Shown: piece after piece, positions 1 to 5,379 of the stretch | Layout: the number at the start of each line of letters is the position of its first letter | Position numbering within the stretch: the first letter of the stretch is position 1 | Program-made: the position numbers and the translations under genes | The notes under the pieces: model-generated | Databases searched by the model: none | Told to the model about the DNA's origin: nothing | What the model saw: the letters and a program-made list of their open reading frames with translations, nothing else | From: Acidithiobacillus ferruginosus | GTDB lineage: Bacteria; Pseudomonadota; Gammaproteobacteria; Acidithiobacillales; Acidithiobacillaceae | NCBI RefSeq assembly: GCF_018854495.1 | Contig: NZ_JABBDR010000104.1 | Location: 1 to 5,629 of the forward strand | Length of the DNA: 5,629 nt | Direction: 5' to 3'

Positions 1-58
1 TCGATAATCCACTTTCCGCCCCCACCCTACGCCTGACTCCATTTCAGAGAGGCGACAA

Positions 59-388
59 CTACCCTGACACCGGGGGCCGGCATACCGCCTCGATCGAGGC
101 GACTGACCAGATACCCCACAAGGCAAAAATTTCCCGCATTGTTAGAAGAAGGGTCTGTGCGGCTGACAATGGCCGTACCCATTCTTGAGGAAGGTTGGTG
201 ACTGTGTGCTTATCCACCCAGGCGCCCAAGAAACGTTCATTGGTAAAGGAATCGTTTTGGCGACTGCGACAAAACGCAAGAAACTCATCGACCTGCTGGC
301 AGGCACTGGCAAGGTCGTCTGTTCTCCGCACGAAAAGAAACAAACGTGCTATTGGAACATCCCGCACTGCCTCGGTAATCGTTGTCAT
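59..388 (-). CDS. Hypothetical protein, 109 aa, last gene of the leftward cluster
   Basis: I do not recognise this protein. The frame stays open upstream to about 529, but I place the start at the ATG at 388-386 because GAGGAG (plus positions 398-403) lies 9 nt before it and the longer version would run into the end of the DUF6671 gene. The product is soluble-looking: an N-terminal stretch with a hydrophobic strand (ARLFLFV, about residues 14-20), then a helix rich in acidic and polar residues, and a tryptophan-containing hydrophobic helix near the C-terminus (about residues 83-97). I see no signal peptide, cysteine cluster or known motif. It starts 56 nt after the stop of the DUF6671 gene on the same strand, so co-transcription is likely. 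No function is proposed. That it is coding rests on the good ribosome binding site and the cluster arrangement. Confidence 0.55.
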   Translation of the reverse strand: MTTITEAVRDVPIARLFLFVRRTDDLASACQQVDEFLAFCRSRQNDSFTNERFLGAWVDKHTVTNLPQEWVRPLSAAQTLLLTMREIFALWGIWSVASIEAVCRPPVSG

Positions 389-397
389 GATGGGATA

Positions 398-403
398 CTC
401 CTC
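398..403 (-). promoter_or_regulatory. Ribosome binding site deciding the start of the 109-aa gene
   Basis: On the minus strand this reads GAGGAG, 9 nt upstream of the ATG at 388-386. It is the strongest Shine-Dalgarno match in the leftward cluster and is the reason for rejecting the longer N-terminus starting near 529. Confidence 0.6.
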
Positions 404-444
404 AATTCGGGCTGCCGACACATGGCTGCCATGCCGTTTCTGAT

Positions 445-1323
445 TCACGGATTGCACCAGTCGCAGTGGCCCGCTGGAGCGGCCTTCTCCGGGCGTTCCA
501 GCGTGACCTGATGGCCACACCTGGCACAACAGTGGATGTCCGCCCGGGTGTCCCGCGTCGGGGAATCACAATCCTCACAAGGCAAGCCGGGGATGCGCTC
601 CACGATCTGGAAGCCGGGCGTGTTGCAGATCGGGCATGGGGTGCAAAGCTTGCGTGCGAGATCCCGTGTGGCCGAAGCAATAATCTCCATGCGCATGGGA
701 TTCATATGGGCACGCACGTCGCTTTCCAGGAAGGCGCAGCCGTTGTCCGCCTCGCCGCAGGCCCAGAAAAAGGCCTCGCGCAGTGATGCCCAGTCGGCAA
801 TCCCTTTGCGGACGCGGGAGTCGTCCTCATGGCGCGGGCGCACTACCATTCCATGCTCGGGAAAATCTGTCGCACGGGCGAATGTCTCGGCCTGCTCCCA
901 GTTGGCAGCGAGCAGATGAGAGAAGTTGGTTCTACCCGAGGCAACACCCACCACTTCGATCCCGAGCGTATCGTCGATCCAGGCGAGCATCTCTACGTTT
1001 AAGGGAAACAGCCCGGTAAATGGGTCCGGCCCAAAACTGCCCTCGCTAGCGAGCCCCAGGGGTAAATGCGCCAGATCCATACCGATGCGGGCCTTTTTCC
1101 GCGCCGCCTCGATCTGGGTACCAGCACGGGGGATGTCGCGGGTAAAGGTACCCAGCTGGTCCGTGTCAAAGCCTGTCACCAGGACAACATCGCAACCAAT
1201 GGCGGAGGCCAGTATAGGAGCGACGACTTTCTCCTTGCCGTGCTGAGTAAGTAGGGCCACGCGTGAACCATTGTAGATGGCGTTTTTTAAACGCGAATAT
1301 TTTGCATGCTCTATCTCACGCAT
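445..1323 (-). CDS. DUF6671-type protein with two C-terminal zinc ribbons
   Basis: The 292-aa product matches, from memory, the pattern of the DUF6671 family, whose biochemical role is not known to me. Visible motifs are LLTQHGKEKVVAP (24-36), FDTDQLGTFTR (52-62), an EAARKKARIGMDL helix (72-84) and the glycine-rich GLASEGSFGPDPF (90-102). The C-terminus has two probable zinc ribbons: CPIC (230-233) paired with CEDC (249-252), and CARC (266-269) paired with CDWC (287-290), with extra cysteines at 227 and 265. No signal peptide or membrane segment is seen, so it is probably cytoplasmic. The start is uncertain. I chose the ATG at 1323-1321, preceded by GGGGAG at a long 12-nt spacing. An in-frame ATG at 1368-1366 would add 15 residues but lies in the middle of a perfect palindrome and has no clear ribosome site. 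The ribbons suggest nucleic-acid or protein binding; that is inference only. Confidence 0.75.
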   Translation of the reverse strand: MREIEHAKYSRLKNAIYNGSRVALLTQHGKEKVVAPILASAIGCDVVLVTGFDTDQLGTFTRDIPRAGTQIEAARKKARIGMDLAHLPLGLASEGSFGPDPFTGLFPLNVEMLAWIDDTLGIEVVGVASGRTNFSHLLAANWEQAETFARATDFPEHGMVVRPRHEDDSRVRKGIADWASLREAFFWACGEADNGCAFLESDVRAHMNPMRMEIIASATRDLARKLCTPCPICNTPGFQIVERIPGLPCEDCDSPTRDTRADIHCCARCGHQVTLERPEKAAPAGHCDWCNP

Positions 1324-1357
1324 TTGATGGCATGACTCCCCAAAAAATACAGGCCAT

Positions 1358-1377
1358 GGGGTTGCCATGGCAACCCC
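1358..1377. repeat. Perfect 20-bp palindrome between two leftward genes
   Basis: GGGGTTGCCATGGCAACCCC equals its own reverse complement. As RNA it can fold into an 8-bp GC-rich stem with a CAUG loop. It begins 12 nt after the stop of the 109-aa gene (1390-1392) on the minus strand and ends 34 nt before the chosen DUF6671 start. A run of six T follows in the minus direction but only about 11 nt later, so it is a poor intrinsic terminator. An intercistronic mRNA hairpin or a protein-binding site are both possible. Confidence 0.7.
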
Positions 1378-1389
1378 GACTTCATTTGG

Positions 1390-1719
1390 TCAATCCGCCA
1401 CATTCCAGTGGGTTCCAACATGACCGGCACGGAGCCATGCTAAGTAACGGCGCGCTTCATAGATGCTGAGATGAGACGGTTCTTGATTGCGGTGATAACG
1501 TACACAGACATAATGCCCTGCCGCCCGTGCGTGGGCGCCATTGAATTCGTCATGGAACGGCGCCTCCTTTGACGAAATGGCATCAATGTTCTGTGCAAGT
1601 TCGAAAGCCGAAAGCCTCAAGTCTTCTGTGGGTCTTACCATCTGCCTGAAAAGCGACATAAAACCTCCCATTGCTCCATTCAAGTCCGGATCATCCGGAA
1701 CACTCATTGCGTTTGTCAC
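1390..1719 (-). CDS. Hypothetical protein, 109 aa, GTG start, first gene of the leftward cluster
   Basis: I do not recognise this protein. The GTG at 1719-1717 is preceded by GAGG (plus 1724-1727) at a short 4-nt spacing and by an in-frame TGA just upstream, so the frame cannot extend further. An internal ATG at 1707-1705 would give 105 aa but has no nearby ribosome site. The sequence has an acidic N-terminus (SVPDDPDLNGAMGG), a helical middle (FMSLFRQMVRPTEDLRLSAFELAQNIDAI overall, with SAFELAQNIDAI clearest) and a basic, aromatic C-terminal part with HYVCVRYHR and EARRYLAWLRAGH. No signal peptide or membrane helix is seen. It lies upstream of the DUF6671 gene on the same strand and is probably the first gene of that unit, with the AT-rich region beyond 1800 as likely promoter zone. 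No function is proposed. Confidence 0.55.
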   Translation of the reverse strand: MTNAMSVPDDPDLNGAMGGFMSLFRQMVRPTEDLRLSAFELAQNIDAISSKEAPFHDEFNGAHARAAGHYVCVRYHRNQEPSHLSIYEARRYLAWLRAGHVGTHWNVAD

Positions 1720-2271
1720 GGGACCTCATGGCTCGCGCCCGATATCACAGGAAAAAATACTCTTCATCGGATCCGTCAGTGCGCATAGAGGACGTTGACT
1801 GGAGTGAAGTATGGGGGAAGTAAATGATTACTAAAAGTTAAATATATTTACTATTGTATTTAACAAAGATTAAACGTAATTGAGGGTGCCCATCAGCTAG
1901 CATTTCAATCTAAAAACGGCAGTTATCACCAGATCGTGTGTAGGCCAGCCATTGAGTCACGAAAACGGGTTAGTACTGAGTGCCGACGCTGTCACTCTTG
2001 CGAAAGGCAACATGCCCGCATGTGCTAATGCAAATGTGCAGGCAGATCGGCGTGTTCTGCGAACCAGGCATATACATACCCGCCCCTTGTTTGGGAACCG
2101 AGATATCTTGCCTAACTACTAGTGACAGCATCGGGCGGCGACCTCGCATTGGGAAGGCGAGGAGCCGGAACCGATGATGCATGGACCAGAGAAGTCAGAC
2201 TCCCCCATATTGTTCAAGCTCTTCAATAGGGTTTACTCGTTGCCTATCACGCTACGTAACCTATAAGCCAT
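1720..2271. other. Intergenic region of about 550 bp with no supported gene
   Basis: This stretch separates the start of the leftward cluster from the 3' end of iclR-type gene. Open frames of 60-75 codons exist on both strands (for example 1980-2177 plus, 1970-2182 minus) but none has a ribosome binding site or recognisable protein pattern. No tRNA fold, CRISPR repeat, insertion-sequence end or intrinsic terminator with a T tract was seen. The notable part is the AT-rich island at 1819-1880, listed separately. Confidence 0.5.
1819..1880 (-). promoter_or_regulatory. AT-rich island, candidate promoter/operator zone of the leftward genes
   Basis: Composition drops sharply to mostly A and T here compared with both sides. 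It contains a perfect 12-bp palindrome TAAATATATTTA (1839-1850) and an inverted pair AGTAAAT (1819-1825) / ATTTACT (1846-1852). On the minus strand TACAAT (plus 1853-1858) and TATATT resemble -10 hexamers, but no good -35 pairs with them, so the exact promoter cannot be fixed. It lies 100-160 bp upstream of the GTG at 1719, which would give a long leader. Such AT tracts also attract nucleoid silencers; that is inference. Confidence 0.3.
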
Positions 2272-3051
2272 TCAACTTATTGATGGTACTAAATTTTTCT
2301 GTTGGGCCCTGTCTATCCGCCGGGCAGCGTCCTGTAGCATCGGTACCCAGCTTTCCTGGCGACGCTCAATAGGCGCGGAGATACTGAGGCCGACATTCCA
2401 GGGCAATCGGTTGCGGAGCAGCACGCCGAGACAACCGACGCCGATCTCGGCTTCCTCATTGTCCAGCGCGTAGCCACGTTCAAGTCCGCTTCGGGCATCT
2501 TTCCAGAGGGCATCGGCCTGGCACAGGGTATGTACAGTAAGCGCCGGTAAGCCGGTGCGGTTGGCATAACTTCGGACAGCAGCTTCGCCATTCAGCGCCA
2601 GCATGAGCTTACCGACAGCGGTGGTGTGTAGCGGCGCGCGACTGCCAATCACCTGCTCCACCCGCATCATCCGCGACGAGGTGGCGCGCTCTACATAGAC
2701 AACTTCGTCGCCCTCCTGGATGGTGAGGTTCACCGTCTCCTGCACCTGATCGCGCAGCCAAGCCATGATAGGCCGGGCGATGGCGCGCAGGTCGCTGCGG
2801 CCATGGGCTAGCTGCGCCCAGTCTTGCAAGCGCGGGCCGAAGCGGTAATGGCCGCCAGCGTCGCGGGCGATCAGTTGGTTATCCTGCGCGGACGCCAGAA
2901 TGCGGAAGGCGGTGGAGGGTGCGAGCCCGGTGATGGCGGCGAGTATTTTAAGTGGTGCGCTGCCCCCCTCCGCCGCGAGGGCGTCCAGCAGAGCACGCAG
3001 GCGGGCGATGACCTGGATGGAGGAGTTCCTGTCGGTGGTAGATGTTGACAT
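2272..3051 (-). CDS. IclR-family transcriptional regulator
   Basis: The 259-aa product has the length and layout of IclR regulators. An N-terminal winged helix-turn-helix spans about residues 12-72, with the recognition region in LKILAAITGLAPSTAFRIL (34-52) and the wing at GGHYRFGPR (66-74). The effector-binding domain covers about 85-250, with the typical APLHTTAVGKLMLA (139-152), ERGYALDNEEAEIGVGCLGV (191-210) and a C-terminal helix. The ATG at 3051-3049 is preferred over one 11 codons upstream (3084), since the upstream part lies in the palindromic control region and the family begins close to the HTH. The ribosome site is weak (GGAA, 6 nt away). It is divergent from the ThDP-enzyme gene with 96 bp between starts, the classic position of a local regulator, and its predicted promoter overlaps both inverted repeats, suggesting autoregulation. 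The effector is unknown; a sugar acid or its phosphate would fit the neighbours. Confidence 0.92.
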   Translation of the reverse strand: MSTSTTDRNSSIQVIARLRALLDALAAEGGSAPLKILAAITGLAPSTAFRILASAQDNQLIARDAGGHYRFGPRLQDWAQLAHGRSDLRAIARPIMAWLRDQVQETVNLTIQEGDEVVYVERATSSRMMRVEQVIGSRAPLHTTAVGKLMLALNGEAAVRSYANRTGLPALTVHTLCQADALWKDARSGLERGYALDNEEAEIGVGCLGVLLRNRLPWNVGLSISAPIERRQESWVPMLQDAARRIDRAQQKNLVPSIS

Positions 3052-3056
3052 AAAAT

Positions 3057-3092
3057 ATTCCGTATTGTGGAAACGATTGCCCATTGCGGAAT
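3057..3092. promoter_or_regulatory. Candidate IclR-type operator, 36-bp imperfect palindrome
   Basis: Outer arms ATTCCG (3057-3062) and CGGAAT (3087-3092) are perfect, and 13 of 18 positions pair about a centre between 3074 and 3075. Inside, TGGAAACGATT (3068-3078) resembles the left part of the E. coli IclR site as I remember it. There is also a direct repeat ATTGTGGAA (3064-3072) / ATTGCGGAA (3083-3091) at a 19-bp offset, about two helical turns. It covers the probable transcription start of the regulator gene and the possible -35 of the rightward promoter. Binding by the adjacent regulator is inference. Confidence 0.45.
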
Positions 3093-3112
3093 CATACAGT
3101 CTTGCTTAGAGT
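3084..3112 (+). promoter_or_regulatory. Weak candidate promoter of the ThDP-enzyme operon
   Basis: TTGCGG (3084-3089) and TAGAGT (3107-3112) are 17 bp apart. Both hexamers deviate from consensus (3 and 4 of 6), consistent with a promoter needing activation or a different sigma factor, or with a wrong call. Both elements lie within the two inverted repeats. Confidence 0.25.
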
Positions 3113-3120
3113 GTATGCAA
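3091..3120 (-). promoter_or_regulatory. Candidate sigma-70 promoter of the IclR-type gene
   Basis: On the minus strand TTGCAT (plus 3115-3120) and TATGAT (plus 3091-3096, 5 of 6 to consensus) are separated by 18 bp. Transcription would start near 3084, giving a leader of about 30 nt, inside the 36-bp palindrome. The -10 is good, the -35 only moderate. Confidence 0.4.
3093..3117. promoter_or_regulatory. Second inverted repeat in the divergent control region
   Basis: Arms CATACAGTCT (3093-3102) and AGAGTGTATG (3108-3117) pair at 9 of 10 positions around the 5-nt centre TGCTT. It directly abuts the 36-bp palindrome, lies between the proposed -35 and -10 of the regulator's promoter, and covers the proposed -10 of the rightward promoter. 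It is the better-matched dyad of the two and could be a second operator. A T-rich run follows on the plus strand (3121-3129), but the stem is too AT-rich for a strong terminator. Confidence 0.45.
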
Positions 3121-3134
3121 TTTCTTTTTGTCAC

Positions 3135-3138
3135 AGGA
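3135..3138 (+). promoter_or_regulatory. Ribosome binding site of the ThDP-enzyme gene
   Basis: AGGA lies 9 nt before the ATG at 3148. An out-of-frame ATG at 3138 overlaps this AGGA; it would give only about 25 codons and lacks its own ribosome site, so 3148 is the start. Confidence 0.5.
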
Positions 3139-3147
3139 TGACCGCAC

Positions 3148-5367
3148 ATGACCGCCCATACCGCCTTGCCCGACAGCGCCCCCGCCTTTTGCGCCGGCAT
3201 GTTCCATTTTGGTGAATCCTGGCCGAATTTCGCGGAGTATGGTCGTAGTGCCGCCATTGCCGCCGGACACAAGGCCATTCCCAATCCTGCGGCCATGGAA
3301 GCCGTCTACCAGACCCTGCTCATGGCTGACGCCCTGCGTTACTGCACTTTGCAGATCTGCGCCGCCAAGTCCTCCGGACATCCTGGCGGCTTTGCCTCCA
3401 GTGCGGAGGCGTATGCCGCGCTGGTGATGCTCGGCCACACCAACATTGTCACCGAAGTGGGTCATCACGCCCCCGGTTTCTACAGCGCCATGTTCCTCGA
3501 CCGCTCCCTGGAGGAAATGGGTATCCGCGACATGAACGACATGATGGCGCGTTTCCGCGAACAGCATGGCCTGCTTGGCCATCTCTCCGGGGCGATCCCT
3601 GGCCTGTTGGCTCCCGCGGGCCCATTGGGGCAGGGACAGCACTTTGCCATGGCGGGCGCGTTGCTGCACCCTGGCACCCTCTTCCCGGTGACCATCGGTG
3701 ATGGCGGTTTTGGGGAGCCTTATGTGTTGAGCGCCATGAAGCACTTCCACTTCGCTTATCCGCGGGTCACCAACTACCTGCCGGTGCTGGTCTGGAATGG
3801 TTTCAGCCAGGAACATCACTCCATGGTTTCCCTGATGACGAATGACGAGATGATCGCCTACTGGCACGCCCATGACTTCGACGAAGTCATCCTGGTGGAT
3901 GCCAGGGACTTCGACGATGCCGGTCAGGAAGGTGCCTATGTCGACTCCGCGCGCTTCTCCTTTGGCCAGCGGTTGGCCTTCATGGAAGCCGTGCTGGCCG
4001 GTGTGGCCAAGGCGGCGGATAATGCCCTGAGCGGACGTCACACCGCCTTTATCCTCAAGCAGATGAAGGGTGCTGGTGTGCATGTGCTGGGGGCCAAATC
4101 CCACAATCTGTATCCCAAAGACACTCCGGACTCCCCGGAAATCAAGAGCGCCCTGGAGCGTCGCGCCCTCAGTCCCGAGTCCTGGGCGCTGGTGCGCGAA
4201 AACTTCGCGCGTGCCGGGGGTGGCCCCGCCGCCAAGACAGCGGTGACCGAGCAAGTGCTGGAAATTGCCAAGCTGGGCGAATTTCCCCTGCAGGATTTCG
4301 CCTTGGGCGAGCAGGTCGTGCCCGCCACCGCCATGGGCGCGTTGGTGGCTTGGCTGGGGCAGCAGGACCCGCGCTTCGTGGTGACCAATGCCGACGGCAA
4401 CGAAGCCTCGGCCATGAAGAACATCAATGACGCCCTGAAAATCCGCCATCCCACAGAGGACCCGCTTTACAACCAGCAGCCTGGCGGACAGGTCTATGAA
4501 CCCCTGAACGAGGATGCCTGCGCGGGTTTGGCGGCGGGGTTGGCCCTTTTCGGCAGCCGTTCCTTGTGGCTGTCTTATGAATCCTTTGCCATCAATGGCT
4601 GGCCCATCATGCAGACGGTCGCGCAGGCGATGGCGGAATTGCGGCGCAAGACCCCGTCCACCGTCTGTATGTTCACCGCCGGAGCGCTGGAGCAGGGCCG
4701 CAACGGTTGGACCCACCAGCGCCCGGAGATCGAGAACTACTTTGCCGCTCAGATGCGCAGCGGCAATGTCTTCCTGCTTTATCCCACGGATGCCAACGCC
4801 ATTCAGGCCGCCTACGAGTACGCGGTGAACAGCGTCAACAAGTCGATGGTCATTATCGCTTCCAAGAGTCCACTGCCGGTGCGGCTGACCATGACACAGG
4901 CGCGGGAGGCGGTGCGCAAGGGGGCGACGCTCTTGCACGATGCGGGTACGGGCAGCCGTGGCACTGTGACCCTGGCAGTGACCGGGGATCTGGTCCTGCT
5001 ACCGGTTTTCGCCGCCAGGCAGGTGTTGGAGAAGGAGGGATACCGGGTGCGGATCGTGTCGGTGATCAACCCCCGCCAGCTTTACCGCCCGATAGATGTG
5101 GCCGCGCATACGGTTTCCGAGGCGGATAAGGACTTCATGTGCGACGCCGACTTTCACGACCTCTTCGCCGGTGATGTACTGCTGGGCATCACCGGCGGCA
5201 CTTCCGGAGCGCTGGAGCCGGTGCTGCTGCGCAGTCGGGCGAGGCAGCGCGATGTGTTGGCCTGGTTGCGCGGTGAGACCACGGCCACCCCGGCCGAGCT
5301 CATGGCCTTCAACGGCATGACCGTCGAGAGTATCGTCGGTAAGATCCACGGCCTCAACGCCGGATAA
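3148..5367 (+). CDS. Thiamine-diphosphate enzyme, transketolase/phosphoketolase-like
   Basis: The 739-aa product is a full-length ThDP enzyme acting on sugar phosphates, longer than E. coli transketolase (about 660 aa) and shorter than phosphoketolases (about 800). The N-terminal cofactor domain (about 50-330) is transketolase-like: SGHPG (76-80, H78), GHHAPGFY (105-112), H145, GPLGQG (158-163), and GDG (184-186) with N217 as the diphosphate/metal motif; SHN (318-320) matches the SH of both families. The pyrimidine domain (about 385-585) instead follows phosphoketolase: EPLNEDACAG (451-460, E455 the likely cofactor-activating glutamate), YESF (477-480), NGWTHQ (519-524, H523), YPTDAN (545-550) and KSPLP (573-577). 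The C-terminal domain (about 600-739) has FHDLF (669-673) before a glycine-rich stretch, also phosphoketolase-like. Ketol transfer, phosphoketolase cleavage or ketose-phosphate rearrangement are all possible; as I recall, some databases call relatives xylulose 5-phosphate 3-epimerase. No signal peptide; cytoplasmic. It heads an operon with the kinase at 5380. Confidence 0.85.
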   Translation: MTAHTALPDSAPAFCAGMFHFGESWPNFAEYGRSAAIAAGHKAIPNPAAMEAVYQTLLMADALRYCTLQICAAKSSGHPGGFASSAEAYAALVMLGHTNIVTEVGHHAPGFYSAMFLDRSLEEMGIRDMNDMMARFREQHGLLGHLSGAIPGLLAPAGPLGQGQHFAMAGALLHPGTLFPVTIGDGGFGEPYVLSAMKHFHFAYPRVTNYLPVLVWNGFSQEHHSMVSLMTNDEMIAYWHAHDFDEVILVDARDFDDAGQEGAYVDSARFSFGQRLAFMEAVLAGVAKAADNALSGRHTAFILKQMKGAGVHVLGAKSHNLYPKDTPDSPEIKSALERRALSPESWALVRENFARAGGGPAAKTAVTEQVLEIAKLGEFPLQDFALGEQVVPATAMGALVAWLGQQDPRFVVTNADGNEASAMKNINDALKIRHPTEDPLYNQQPGGQVYEPLNEDACAGLAAGLALFGSRSLWLSYESFAINGWPIMQTVAQAMAELRRKTPSTVCMFTAGALEQGRNGWTHQRPEIENYFAAQMRSGNVFLLYPTDANAIQAAYEYAVNSVNKSMVIIASKSPLPVRLTMTQAREAVRKGATLLHDAGTGSRGTVTLAVTGDLVLLPVFAARQVLEKEGYRVRIVSVINPRQLYRPIDVAAHTVSEADKDFMCDADFHDLFAGDVLLGITGGTSGALEPVLLRSRARQRDVLAWLRGETTATPAELMAFNGMTVESIVGKIHGLNAG

Positions 5368-5370
5368 GGA
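5366..5370 (+). promoter_or_regulatory. Ribosome binding site overlapping the upstream stop codon
   Basis: AAGGA shares two bases with the TAA stop of the ThDP-enzyme gene and lies 9 nt before the ATG at 5380. This tight arrangement suggests translational coupling within one operon. Confidence 0.55.
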
Positions 5371-5379
5371 TCCCAACGA

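Noticed and set aside
389..529. N-terminal extension of the 109-aa gene up to 529
   Set aside because: It overlaps the end of the DUF6671 gene and has no ribosome site as good as GAGGAG before 388.
1341..1377. Palindrome plus T tract as an intrinsic terminator on the minus strand
   Set aside because: The T tract begins about 11 nt after the stem instead of immediately after, so it does not fit a standard terminator.
1901..2122. Plus-strand frame containing NGLVLSADAVTLAKG, faintly like a DDE transposase segment
   Set aside because: Only about 15 residues resemble the pattern and need a gap to align; there is no start codon with a ribosome site, no neighbouring transposase motifs and no terminal inverted repeats.
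1970..2182. Small overlapping frames on both strands (65 and 70 codons)
   Set aside because: Neither has a ribosome binding site or recognisable protein character; they are probably chance frames.
2226..2264. Inverted repeat ATAGG / CCTAT with inner TTAC / GTAA downstream of the IclR-type gene, considered as a terminator
   Set aside because: The stem is short and bulged, the loop is long, and no T run follows on the minus strand.
3045..3050. Perfect TTGACA on the plus strand as a -35 for the rightward operon
   Set aside because: No -10-like hexamer lies 16-18 bp downstream (TGGAAA is found there), and the bases are the first codons of the divergent regulator gene.
3106..4938. 610-codon open frame antisense to the ThDP-enzyme gene
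   Set aside because: It lies wholly opposite a strongly supported gene, has a repetitive His/Gly/Arg-rich composition typical of the complement of GC-biased codons, and shows no known motif.
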